Source of the DNA: Aselliscus stoliczkanus
Lineage: Eukaryota; Chordata; Mammalia; Chiroptera; Hipposideridae
Length of the DNA: 64,000 nt
Reading direction: 5' to 3'
Assembly (NCBI GenBank): GCA_033961575.1
Contig: CM066728.1
Coordinates: 184,069,678-184,133,677, forward strand
Shown here: one piece after another, positions 11,740 to 23,182 of the stretch
Position numbering within the stretch: the first letter of the stretch is position 1
Layout of the letters: every line of letters starts with the position of its first letter
Notes under the pieces: generated by a model
The model's input: the letters and a program-made list of their open reading frames with translations, nothing else
Told to the model about the DNA's origin: nothing
The model's database searches: none
Position numbers and translations under genes: made by a program

Positions 11740-11955
11740 ACTAAAGGTATTCTAGAAACAGACAGATCTTAATCTGAGTTCTGAGTATGCTTCTTATATG
11801 CTGTTATCTTGAAAGGTACTGAACAACTTTGCACTCATTAATTAAATGATGTTGTATGGATTAAATGAATTAATGACTATAAGCTGACTAGTACAATTCC
11901 AGGAATATATTAAGTGTTCAATGAACGTTAACTATTCAGAATTATTATTCTTATT
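11740..11955 (+). repeat. MIR SINE, diverged
   Basis: The order of a tRNA-like start, cactcattaattaaatgatg…ggattaaatgaattaatgac, ttcaatgaacgttaac and a closing attattattctt fits the plus-strand MIR 3' half. Strongly diverged. Confidence 0.55.
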
Positions 11956-12944
11956 CCTATACTGGTCTTTAATTATAATGAACTCTGATATTATTGCAGG
12001 TATACTATATATTGCAGTCTAAGCCAGTGCATCACAGCCTTACACAGTGGATATGACCAATCAGGAGGTAGCAATTGGGAAAGCCTGGTGTCAGTCAGCC
12101 TGGAAATCAAAACAGTTGGAAGGCTTTGCTATGTAGAGCTCATTTCTAGGGGCTAAAATTGTAGCATCTGAAAGGAAAAGTGCTCATAATAAGGATTGGT
12201 TTCTTTTGTCTTGACAATTTTTAATAGGGAAATATGCAAGTAGAGCACCAAGCACCTTCTACATTTGTTATAAACTTAATCAAAGTACCAATTTTGTGTT
12301 TGTGAAGTCAAATTAAATGTTTTCCAGATTATTCAGTGCAAATTCTTATCATGTAAAGTAACATCTGAAAAGCAAGAAATCAGATCATTTGAATACATAA
12401 GTCCCACACATATTTCATGATGACTTTCCTTGTGGTCACTATATTTTAATATCTATTGTTTCATGACACTAAATTCCATGTTAGCAGAACTAGAATGGCA
12501 AAAATGGATTCCACAAAGGCCTAGACAAGAAAATTGTGCAGCCTCTTCTAAATTAAATACAATCCAAGAAGACTGTATAAAATATAGATTTCATTGCTGG
12601 ACTGCCTATCCACTTCTCAGAATAATAACAGTATTTTGTAGATAAGTTTATGTACATAATAATGGAAATTTTGTTCTTTAAAAACAGTTCACACTGAAAC
12701 AAATAGTTGTATATTGAGCTTTCATTTAACAAGATATCATGTATACCCATATTATATTTACATATACAAAACATGATTTTAATTGTTACATAACATTTCT
12801 CTGAACGGAATATCCATCATGCCTTGGTTATTGTATGTGTAAAGTTATTCAGATGTTTTCCTACTATAAATAGCACTGTACTGAACATCCTTGTTACATT
12901 TTTTCATGATTTCATGAATATTTCCTTAATATTAATCAGTGAAA
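11956..12944. other. unassigned AT-rich DNA
   Basis: No repeat family is recognised in this interval. Short frames near 12430-12774 show no domain. The stretch 12780-12960 has a weak L1-like, T-rich texture. Confidence 0.4.
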
Positions 12945-12962
12945 ATGAAATGCAATTTTCTT

Positions 12963-13419
12963 TTTTTTTTTTGTTTTAAAGATTTTATTGGGGAATTGGG
13001 GGAGGGGAACAGCGTTGGGGAATTGGGAAGGGGAACAGACAAGTTGCTGTCGTTTTGTTCTTCAATCTAGTTGTGGAGGACATCTCTTCACTGGCCCATG
13101 TTGGTATTATGATCATTGCGCTCTTCCCAGCTGAGGCAGTCAGTCACTGGCCATTGGACAGCCACTCATTGTGGCTCATGGCAGTTCTCACTGGCTGCCG
13201 GCCACTCAAGGTAGCTAAGGGCCGTTCACTGTAACTCCACTGCAGCCTGCCTTCGCTGGAGACTCACCACAGCCCAGCTCCAGGTGAAGTTGTTGTTGAC
13301 CATCTTAGCTATAGAGGGTGCAGTGTCACTGACCCATCTGGGAACCAAACTGGCAGCCCCACTGCTCAGAGATCGCACTCCCAAGCCAACTCTTAACCAA
13401 CTGAGCCACTTGGCCAGCC
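12963..13419 (-). mobile_element. long tRNA-headed SINE, antisense, 457 bp
   Basis: The element lies between two copies of atgaaatgcaattttctt (12945-12962 and 13420-13437), a perfect 18-bp target duplication. On the minus strand it begins with a tRNA-like head (A box ggctcagttggtta), continues through a body rich in gtggc/ctgc phrases, and ends ccccaataaaatcttt followed by the A tail. The body is like that of the plus-strand copy at 35605-36072. It is non-autonomous and presumably mobilised by L1. The perfect duplication suggests a young insertion. Confidence 0.88.
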
Positions 13420-13437
13420 ATGAAATGCAATTTTCTT

Positions 13438-13854
13438 GTAAGATGTCCTACTATATATTCAAAGTATTAAAAATGTGCATGCCCATGAAGCTATGCATTA
13501 CCATGATCCATAAATTCACTTAGGCTTTTATTAGCTGTATCTCTTATAGCATCCTTTGAATACATAGATGTATGGATTCATATAATTTACACATACAAGT
13601 GCTTTTTCTGTACTTTTTAAGAATACTTTCTTGATTATTCTATTTTTCCAATTTGCCCACTTGACACTTATCAAGAAATACCATTTATTCTCATTTTTTA
13701 TTCTTATAAGTAAAATTTGCAATCATTTTCTTACCCTCTAAAGAAAAATAATCCATTGTCATTTTCAATAGTGATGCTTTTCATTTTTATATTATTTGGC
13801 ACAATGATTATTTGGGTACAGAGACACAAACTCTGCATGTTCTCATTTCTTCAT
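13438..13854. other. unassigned AT-rich DNA
   Basis: No repeat family or gene is recognised. Confidence 0.4.
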
Positions 13855-14505
13855 TTTTAATTTTAAAATTTTATACATGTAAAATTTACAAACAGTGTAC
13901 AGCTTAATGAGTTGAAAATGCAAAGAGTTGTACATACTGCAGTCAATATTTAGGACATCATCCCCTCCCACCCAATTCCTTCATGTTGTCCCTTTCTGGT
14001 CAGCTCCTCTCACCTCTCCTAACTCCTGGAAATTATTGATCTGTTCTTCATTCCTATAGTTTTACCTTTTCTAAAATGTTACAAAAATGAATTATATGGT
14101 ATATAGCTTTTTGGGTCTGACATCTTTCATTTAGAAAAAACCCACTGGGAATTCATTATATTGCTACGTATTAGTACTTCCTCCCTTTTGATTGCTAAGT
14201 AGTACTGCATTGTATATATGCATAAAACTTTATCCATTCACTTGTTGACAGACATTTTGATTGTTTCCAACTTTTGGCAATTATGAACACTTCTGCTATA
14301 AACATTAGAATTGAGATTTTTAAGTTTCCATCTCTCTTGGAAGTGGAGTAGGATTGCTCACTAATATGATAAGTGATGTTATAACTTTATAAGAAACTGA
14401 CATACTATTTTCCAAAGTGGCTGTAGCCTTTTGCATTTCCACTGCAATATGCAAAAGTTCTGATTCTTCCATATACTCACCTGCACTTGATGTTTTACTT
14501 TTTAA
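13855..14505 (-). mobile_element. 5'-truncated L1 3' end, antisense
   Basis: Antisense landmarks of an L1M 3' UTR and ORF2 end are present: acatgtaaaatttacaaaca near 13875, tttacaaaaatgaattatat-type text near 14080, tactgcattgtatatatgc near 14203 and tatccattcacttgttgaca near 14232. The frame is broken. The edges are approximate. Confidence 0.75.
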
Positions 14506-14533
14506 AAATTATTATAACTAAAAACCCTTCATT

Positions 14534-14682
14534 TAATAGAGATAATATGAATTCAAATTTGAAATGAATGAAATATGTAATGTTTGAGGATGGCAGGTTA
14601 TGAATCAATAATTATCAAATACTGAAGAATTTTCTCCTTGCCAACTGCATCTAACTTGCATGACGTTGATTTTTATCTTGAC
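14534..14682 (+). repeat. diverged non-coding repeat, copy 1 of a pair
   Basis: This segment aligns with 16631-16782. Over the best 90 bases (14591-14680 against 16691-16780) I count 74 matches with no gap, including tggcaggt, tatcaaat, tgaagaa and ccaactgc. I do not recognise the sequence as a known repeat family. It may be an old local duplication or two copies of an unnamed element. Confidence 0.6.
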
Positions 14683-14862
14683 ATATCAACTTGATAACAG
14701 TACTTCGGTCAAATAAGTACTTTGTGGTTTTAAAAAGCCTTTGTCCTAATGGCTAATCATATTGATGACCTCTTCATGTGTATGTCATCATATACCTTAT
14801 TTAATTAAGTATCTATTCAATTTTTTTACCCAATTCTTAATTGGGTCTCTTATTTTCTTATT

Positions 14863-14977
14863 TTTTTTATATTTAATTTTTTTGAGGGCAGTGTCACTGG
14901 CCCTCATTTGTGGGACCCGAACCGGGGTCGCTGGCATCCCAAGCCAGCACTTAACCCATGCGCCACTCGGCCGGCCC
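14863..14977 (-). mobile_element. short tRNA-headed SINE, antisense
   Basis: The minus strand reads gggccggccgagtggcgc…, B box ccggttcgggtcc, …gtgacactgccctc, then an A-rich tail. A target duplication tattttcttatt flanks it (14851-14862 and 14978-14989). It is the head alone of the longer SINE at 35605-36072. Close copies lie at 41019, 44971 and 60634. Confidence 0.88.
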
Positions 14978-14989
14978 TATTTTCTTATT

Positions 14990-16630
14990 CTTGGTCACTT
15001 AACCTTTAGCATAATCTTGATTTCTCTGGATTAGCTATACATGAGGCCTTGCTTGTGGCTCTTTATGCCTCATTTTAACTATTGTTGAGCAAATAGATGA
15101 TTTAACCATTACTAAAGAGGTGACTGTAATGAAACAGCTGTTATTTGTTTATTATTGGTAATCGCAGAATCCTTAAAAGGCTAGTCTAAAAAAAAATAAT
15201 AAGTTCAATCATATCTTAGTTAATATTACAAGCAAAGTTGACTAACTAGAATTTCACATAAGTGCTTCAACTAACAATTTAATTTTAAAGATGCTTGACA
15301 AATCAACATAAATATTGTAAAATGTATTCATATATACACACATATGTGCACATTTAAATGTATAAATTCCTCATGCTCTCACTTAGAGATAATCTACTTC
15401 TTATTTTACAAATAATTCTAGCAATTTCCATTTAAAATTTTTAAATTACAGACAAGAAATTTGAATTGAGATAGAAAATGTTAAAGGGAGATTGAATGCT
15501 TGTTACAAAGGAAGATTACTGATAATCTTTCAGAGAAATGATTAAGATAGTACATACAAGAATTATTTTAAAGCAAGCAGTTTGGGGTGAGTACACTTAG
15601 CAATTGCTATTTAACACATTTGGAGGCTCAGTACTATAGCTAGATTAATACATTTTGCAAATGATAAATGTTAAAAATTGAAAGTAGTATTAGTTTAACA
15701 TTCTCTGTTTAACAGAGGATTATGTATAAATTATCTTAGAGAAATTTCTATAAAATATAGAAATTGTTTTATATTTAATATGTGGTGATGGGAAGGAACA
15801 AAGTTAGAGCTCATATTTCTAGAGCTACAGTCTCTTATATGTTACAATTATCTTCTAACAGTGTCATGTAAACTTATGGCTATGTTAACATTTAAGGAAA
15901 CGATTTTCTGCTACATTGGGAGAGCTTGCCTGCTACAATAAGAAACTAATGCTAAAAACAATAGGAATACTGACTTTGAAGCAGCAGAAATATATTAAAA
16001 CACAAACAAGAAACCAATTTATTATTGTAGTAGAAATTAACATATGCTTATGTGTATGTAGAGATTGAAAGAAATATATTTTGAAAATGGTCAAGATGTG
16101 CTTTCTGCACATCAATTTTGTGAATTATTCTTAATTATTTACTTGAATGTGTTGGAAATATTTTGTGCCTCTTTCCTGAAGCTTCCTTGTTATACCTCCT
16201 CTTAATCCCAGGTAGCCAATGAATGCTTTTGTGTTGAGTAGTTCAGTCCTACTTGTAGTGAATAGTGCCATTTGCTAAAACCCACACTTTTCTTTTTTTA
16301 GAATGAGCTGGTTTTACTTAATTATTCCTTTTGTGTGTTTTCCTAGTTTTTCATTATGCTATCTTCTTTTATTTAATTTTCTAGCTCCTTCAGAAAGCTA
16401 GAAACTTTCAAGAAAAAAGATCTTGGGATTTTGATTTTGAAATTAGAATTACAAATAATTCACAATTCCCTCCTCCTTTATAACAAGTAAATGTTACACA
16501 TAATTGCAATTATTTTATTTCTTGTAAATCATCTTTTTACTTGAAGAGAGTCTTCAACTTCAGTGAGTGACAGAAATTGATGTGACTCTCATGAATCACC
16601 AACACTTCTGAATAAAGATGACCTCTTGGT
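14990..16630. other. unassigned AT-rich DNA
   Basis: I recognise no repeat or gene in this 1.6-kb interval. The sequence is about two-thirds A+T by eye. Confidence 0.4.
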
Positions 16631-16782
16631 TAATAGAGGTAATTTGAAATCATTGTACTTTTGAGATAAATGCAATATTCAGCTTTTTATTGGCAGGTGA
16701 TTAATCAATATGTATCAAATTATGAAGAACTTTATCCCTGCCAACTGCTTCTGACTTGCTTGACCCTGATTTATATCTTTGT
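16631..16782 (+). repeat. diverged non-coding repeat, copy 2 of a pair
   Basis: This is the partner of 14534-14682. The two core blocks are exactly 2,100 bp apart and align without gaps over 90 bases at about 82% identity by my count. Confidence 0.6.
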
Positions 16783-18867
16783 TGTATAACCAAATTCAAA
16801 TCATTTGCTGTCTTGAGTTAAATAAATTATTTCAGTGAAAATATTCAAATGAGCAATAGAAGTTTCAGAGTTAAATATATTCATTCCCAAACTTGAATTC
16901 AGCACTGCACGCCTTGGTAATTGTTGGCACTTTATAGCAAAACACTTAGCTGTGATCAATTGTAGCTTTCTCAGTACAATCCCAGGGCTCATCTCTAGGA
17001 AGAACATGTGGTTAAAGTAAAGGGTGGAGGGGTGAAGGATGTTAAAAACTGCTTAGCGGAGTCTGACATTTTACCTCTTAAATATTAATTATACTGTGGG
17101 CTTCTTCCTATTTACATACCTAAGTGTTTGCTTGGGACATAAATGGTACTAAATTGTCTTGAGAAAGCCATAGAGCAGCTTTGTTAGATAAAACTTCTTG
17201 CAGCTGGTAATTTTTGGCAATTAATATTATGAATGCTAATGCGATGGGGAAAAGGAAAGGCACTTCCAGGATGCCACTTATCTCTGTAAAACGAAAGAAA
17301 ATGTCAGAAGTGGTGAGCCTGCTGAGAGTATTACTTCTGGGAAGGAAATAGATGGCAAATGTTAAAATTATCATATTATAGACAGGCTAGGATTTTAAAA
17401 CTGGGGTATCCAATAAATAGTCTAGTAAATAGGGTTTATTGTAAATATTTTAAATGCTTGTTTGGGATTGTTTAATATAATAACAGTGGAAGTTTTTTTT
17501 TTTTTCTTTTTATACCAAATATATCTTAGATGGCTCAAAGTAACAATTAAAAGCAGATTCACAGAAATTAGTTCATCTGATTATGTCAATAATTGGTGAG
17601 GCATGAGGAGAGCAGTTCCTTTGATGCTTATAGTTAATATTTAAGATAAACGTTAAAAGGAGATATATATCAGCATAAATGTGAGCTTCATAGATAAACA
17701 TGTAAAAGACGAAAGTCATGAGGGAAAAAATCAGTAGGACTATTGGAATGTACTTCAATATGAGAACTGTTGTCATTACTTTCAAAGTAGTTGCTTTCTC
17801 TTACACTTTCCAAGTGGATAAAAAAGGTAGCTACACTAACACTTCTCATAGGTCAGGCAACTTAAACCAGACTAACTCTTCACTGGAAAGAATGTATGAG
17901 GAAAGCAGCTACAAGCATTTTTAAAATATGAGTTATGTACAATTCAGAAATGAAAATAAATACTATCATTTTGCCCAGTTTCCATTTAGGATTTGGAGAA
18001 CTCTGAGTTTCAGCTTATGCTAGTTTCTTTGAAATTTCAAATTTCCAAGTAAATTAATTTTATAAGGATTTAGAAATACATAGTTTTGAATATCCCATAT
18101 TGCACTTTTGATTCAGGCTTGTGAGCTTGAATTATGGTGACTATGAGAAAATAGTATTTTGGTCAGTAAGGAAGAAATTCTTTTTTATATGGTAAAACAT
18201 AATGGTCAGAATAAATATATTTTATTTAGCTAGTTTGCTGTGCTCATTTTGTATGTGACGATATAATGATGAGGAATGTTACTGAAGTAAAGATTCCTAA
18301 TTTTGTGTGATAGGCTAAATTTCCAGTTCTAATTATTCTGCCTCAGAATGCCCAGAAGCATTTCAGAAGTGGCATGCCATGTATGCTAATTTTTTGTCTG
18401 TTAAACAAGGTCATTATAAAAAGAAAACAAGAAAAGTGATAAATTATGAAAACAGTCTTCCTCTTTTATTTTAATTCACCAAGCTTTATTAAACATCTGC
18501 TTTGTATCTTCAGCTCTGTAAGGAAAAGGAAATAAATAATGTTGTTCTGCATTAAAGAACCTATTTATTTTTTTCAGAAACAAATTGGTAAATGTGAAAA
18601 AATGAAATTTAAACATGTGTGGGCAGTGAAAAGGATACATACATAGATAGCATACCATAAAGAGTTGATTTAAACAGTATATAAGGATAAAACGCTAGAA
18701 TTATTTCCATTTAGGCAGCACTGAGCATTGATATTGCAAGGCTGATAGTATGCTCTAGCTTGGAATTCATCATTAGATGCCTGAAATTCCTCTAGAAAGA
18801 GAAAAAAAAACCACTTTATGAAATATTCAGAAACATAGTTAAATCTTTATAAGTAAAAGCATTTATT
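16783..18867. other. unassigned AT-rich DNA
   Basis: No gene is seen. The section 18470-18620 has a texture like an old MIR/L2-class repeat but cannot be placed. The minus-strand frame at 17120-17374 (84 codons) is uncharacterised and lacks any motif I recognise. Confidence 0.4.
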
Positions 18868-18945
18868 GTGAGCTTATTTATCATAGCAAACAATTTTAAA
18901 ATAAATCTAGGTGAATGGATAAAGTATAAAATGCAATGTCTTGTG
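18868..18945 (+). mobile_element. small L1 ORF2 3' fragment
   Basis: The phrase aaataaatctaggtgaatgg matches the L1 ORF2 end text (…catcaac.gatgaatggata…). It is followed at once by the reversed MaLR LTR. In L1 order it should lie just downstream of the L1 sequence that ends near 20135. Confidence 0.45.
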
Positions 18946-19150
18946 TCTTTATCTGCTTATGCTGCTATACCAAAGTACCATAATTTGGGTGGCTTAAACA
19001 ATAGCAATTTATTTCTCACAGTTTGGAATGTTGGGAAGTCCCATGATCTGGTTGTCAGCTAATCTGGTTCCTGGTGAGGGCTGTGTTGCTTGCTGACTTA
19101 TATTTTCACATGGGAAGGGGTAGGATGGGGAGAGTAGAAGAGGGAGAGAT
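18946..19150 (-). mobile_element. MaLR LTR (MLT1/MST type), 3' half, antisense
   Basis: On the minus strand this is the end of a MaLR LTR: the reverse of ctgctataccaaagtacca and of gtggcttaaacaatagcaat matches the family's 3' end (…aataaatt.ctgttgtttaagccaccc…). The remainder of the LTR is found at 20160-20442, so L1 sequence separates the two halves. Confidence 0.7.
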
Positions 19151-20159
19151 TCAATATTTATTTCTACATTGAAGATTAAATGCAATCCCAATCAAAATTC
19201 TAGCAAGCTTTTTTGTAATGTAGAAATCAAATTTTAAAGTGGTTTCTAAAATTCACATGGAAAGAAAGGCAAAGTACCAAGAATAGCTACACAGCTTTGA
19301 AAAATATGAGGAAAATTGAAGTTTATAATAGTTCAAGACTTATTATAAAAGTACATTAATCAATACATGAGAGTATTGGCATAAATGAAATAGATAAATG
19401 TAACACAGAAGAGGAAAAACAGAAATAAACATATAAATAAATGATTAACCTTCAATGGAAGTACAAAATCAATTCAGTGGAGAAGCAATAGTCTTTTACA
19501 TCAATGTAGCTGCAGCACTTGGGTATCCATATTTAAAAAAAAAAAACAACTTCCAAAAATTAAGTGAAAATGGATCATATACATCAATAAGACATCTGAA
19601 ACTGTAAAAATTATAGAAGGAAACAGGAAAAAAATGTCTTCATATAAAGCAAACATTTCTTATATACATCAGAAGAATAACCAGTAAAATAATATATTGA
19701 CACATTAGACTTCATTAAAATTAATAATTTTTTTCTCTGGAAAAGCATTTGAAAAGACAAGACCAAGGTTGGAAGAATATATTGGCAAATTTTTCCAATA
19801 GAGAACTTTTATTGAGAATACCTGAAAACATGTAAAAACTCAACAATAAGGTGACGAATCATATAAACACAAATTTCAAAAATAAAAAAAAGAAACATAG
19901 TTGTCAATTAACAAATGTAACAAATGTAAAACCACTCAATGTCATGTCATTAGGGAAATGCAAATGAAAATGACCAAATAACATTACTCACTTATTATGT
20001 CATGATCATTAGAAAGCTTGACTCTACCAGTGTTGGTAAGGACATAAAGGAACTGTAATTTTGTTTCTGGCTCTTCTGGTGAGAATGGAAAATGATACTA
20101 TCACTTCAGAAAAGCTTGACTATCCCTTAATAAGTTAAACATTCACCTACTCCATGAAA
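19151..20159 (+). mobile_element. L1 ORF2 fragment, plus strand, within a MaLR LTR
   Basis: The sequence atgcaatcccaatcaaaatt (19181) starts a run of L1 ORF2 text. Later landmarks are ggaaatgcaaatgaaaatgac near 19956 and aagcttgactctaccagtg-type text near 20015. Many stops and small indels mark it as old. It has no 3' UTR or poly(A) at its right end, unusual for a simple insertion. Confidence 0.65.
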
Positions 20160-20368
20160 TGAGTAGGTAGGAGTGAGGGAGGGATGGGGAGAGGGAGAGA
20201 GAAACACAGCACATGTGCACTCACTTGCATGCTCTGTCTGGTTTCTTCTTATAAGGGCGTTAATTTCCTCATGAAGAGCTTACACACAAGACCTCATCTA
20301 AACCAAATTACCTCTCAAAGGACCCGTCTCCAAATACCATCACATTGGGGGCTTGGATTTCCACATAG

Positions 20369-20423
<55 letters not shown>

Positions 20424-20442
20424 GGGGCGGGTGGGGACAGGG
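20160..20442 (-). mobile_element. MaLR LTR, 5' half, antisense, with (TG)n expansion
   Basis: Antisense MaLR landmarks are ttcttcttataagggcgtta (20245), acctcatctaaaccaaatta (20290) and ccaaataccatcacattggg (20330). The usual short linker before the LTR terminus is replaced by a (TG)n tract at 20371-20422. The LTR start follows as …gggaacacaaccagtgcatag. Confidence 0.75.
20371..20422 (+). repeat. (TG)n microsatellite
   Basis: About 26 TG units inside the MaLR LTR. Confidence 0.95.
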
Positions 20443-20733
20443 AACACAACCAGTGCATAGCACCATGGCAAAATAAAATATATAGTTAGCATATTTGCGC
20501 AGAAAAATGTTCATGTAACATTGCTAAGTGATGCAACAGGTTGTAAAATACTCAACATATGATATCATCTATAAAAATAGACACAAAAATATATTAAGAC
20601 AATCCCAAAGGTTTTCCCATGGGAAAAGAATCCCCAAAATATTTTACTTTATACTTCCTAGTATTATGCATCTTATCTGCACTGACTCATGTAACTTGTA
20701 GAACCAGAGAAGTAAAATGGTGAGAGAGAGGGG

Positions 20734-20814
<81 letters not shown>

Positions 20815-21144
20815 TAGCATTCCATAATGGATAATGCAAGTGTCAACCAGAATTACCAGAAAAAGACACACAAAGCAGTAAATACTTGAAAACTAATAAT
20901 AGAACTTGAAGGCTTTATGAAAACCATGTGTCTCAAATATGGATGGCCCTTTATTAAAATTACCTGAGAAATTTTCAAAAATGTTAATTCCAGTCTCCAA
21001 AGATATTTCATTATTTGTTTTTGTTGTTGTTGTTTTCTATGGTCAACATTTTAATCATGTTTTAAAGGAAAGGATACTGGCTAATTTTAGTTAATCAACC
21101 TATGCTGGTTGTCCATAGGCATAGATGTTTTCTGAAGTTTAGTA
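20443..21144. other. unassigned DNA with a long (GA)n tract
   Basis: Apart from the GA repeat at 20722-20809 no feature is recognised. There is weak L1-like text around 20480-20600. Confidence 0.4.
20722..20809 (+). repeat. (GA)n microsatellite
   Basis: About 36 uninterrupted GA units from 20739, preceded by an imperfect GA/GGGA stretch. It is a homopurine tract on the plus strand. Confidence 0.95.
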
Positions 21145-21549
21145 CATGGTTTTCTTTTATTGACATAAAATTGGTATGTAACACTATATACGTTTCAGGT
21201 GTATGACTTATAATTCAACATCTGTATACACTACAAAGTAATCACCGCAAACAGTCTATTTCTATTTTCCTTCACCATAAACTGACCCCCTTCATTTGTT
21301 TTACCCATCCCCCAACTGTCTTCCCCTCTGGTAACCACCAATCAGTTCTTAGTATCTATGAGTTTGTCTTTTTTGTTCTGTTTTTTCATTTGTTCCGTTT
21401 TGTGTTTTTTTTTAGATTTCACATATGAGTGAAATCATACAGTATTTGTCTTTCTCTGTCTGGCTTATTTCACTTAGCGTAATACCCTCAAGTTTCACCC
21501 ATGTTGTCACAAATGGCAAGATTTCATTGTTTTTTAGGGCTGAGTAGTA

Positions 21550-21553
<4 letters not shown>

Positions 21554-21593
<40 letters not shown>
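21554..21593 (+). repeat. (TG)n microsatellite inside L1
   Basis: About 20 TG units within the antisense ORF2 end. Confidence 0.95.
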
Positions 21594-21595
<2 letters not shown>

Positions 21596-23129
21596 ATATA
21601 CCACATCTTCTTTATCCATTCATCCAGTGATAGGCACTTCGGTTGTGTCTATCTCTTGGCTATTGTAAATAATGTGGCAGTGAGCATAGGAGAGCATATA
21701 TTCTTTGAATTCATGTTTGTATTCTTTGGATAAATACCTAGAAGAGGGATCATAAAGGCAGTTTTATTCTGAGTTTTTCAAGTAATTTCCATACTGATTT
21801 CCATAGGGGCTGCACCAGTTTGTATTCCCACCAATAGAGTACAAGGGTTCCCTTTTCCCCATATCTTCACCGATACTTGTTGCTTTATGTCCTGTTGATA
21901 ATAACCATTCTGACAGGTGTGAAGTAATATTTCACGGTGGTTTTGATTTGCATTCCCCAAATAATTAGTGAAGTTGAACATCTTTCCATGTGTCTGTCTG
22001 TTGGCCTTCTGAATGTCTTCTTTGGAAAAGTGCCTTTTCAGATCCTCTGCCCTTTGTAAATTGGGTTTTGTTTTTTGTTGTTGAGTTGTTTGTCTTCTTT
22101 TTATTATGCAGATGTTAACCCCTTGTAAGATGTAGGATTGCAAATATCTTCTCCCATTCAGTCAGTTGCCTTTTTATTTTGATAATGGTTTCCTTCACTG
22201 TGCAGAAGCCTTTTAGTTTGATGTAGTTCCATTGGTTTATGCTTGCTTTAGTTTCCCATGCCTTTGAGGTCAGATCCATGGAAGCATAGCTAAAACTAGT
22301 ATAGAAACTTACCACCTATTTTGTCTTCTAGGAATTTTATGATTTCAGGTATTACATTCAACTCCTTAATCTATTTTGAGTTAATATTTGTATGAAGTGT
22401 AAAATAGTGGTCTAGTTTCATTCTTTTGCATGTGGCTGTCCAGTTCTCCCAACATATTTATTAAAGAGGCTGTCTTTCTCTATTGTATATTCTTGACACC
22501 TGTATCATTAATTAACTGCCCCTGTATGTGTGTGTTTATTTATGGGTTCTCAATTTTATTTCATTGATCTGTTTCATTGTGTCTGTTATTATGCCAATAC
22601 CACACTGAGTTAATTACTAAAGCTTTGTAATATAGTTTGAAATCAGGGAGCTTGATGCCTCCATTTTGTTTTTTTTCTAAAGATTGCTTTAGCTATTCAG
22701 GATTGTTTATTATTCCATACACATTTGAGAGTTATTTGTTCTAGTATTTCAAAAAAATGCCATTAAAATTTTGATAGGGATTGCATTGAATCTGTAGATT
22801 TCTTTGGTTAGTATGGATATCTTAACAATGTTAATTTTTTCTAATCCATGAGCATGGAATGTTTTATTCATTTATTTTTGTCTTCTTCAATTTCTTTTAT
22901 CAGTGTCTTATAGTTTTCAGTATACACGACATAAACTTTTTGGTTAAATTTATTCCTAGATAGTTTATTCTTTTTGAGGCAATTGTAAATGGGATTGTTT
23001 TATTTGTTTCTCTTTCTGACACTTCATGATTAGTATACAGAAATGCTACAAATTTCTGTACATTAATTTTGTATCCTGCAACTTAACTGAATTGATTTAT
23101 TATTATAACAGATTTTTGGTGGAGTTTTT

Positions 23130-23133
<4 letters not shown>

Positions 23134-23178
<45 letters not shown>
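23134..23178. repeat. (TA)n microsatellite inside L1
   Basis: About 22 TA units, immediately before the degraded RT motif in antisense L1. Confidence 0.95.

Positions 23179-23182
<4 letters not shown>

Noticed and set aside
13855..14505. Possible processed pseudogene in T-rich DNA
   Set aside because: The landmarks match the reversed L1 3' end, not a cellular mRNA.
20184..20489. 101-codon frame with a VCVCVCV run
   Set aside because: It is the MaLR LTR and the (TG)n microsatellite read as protein.
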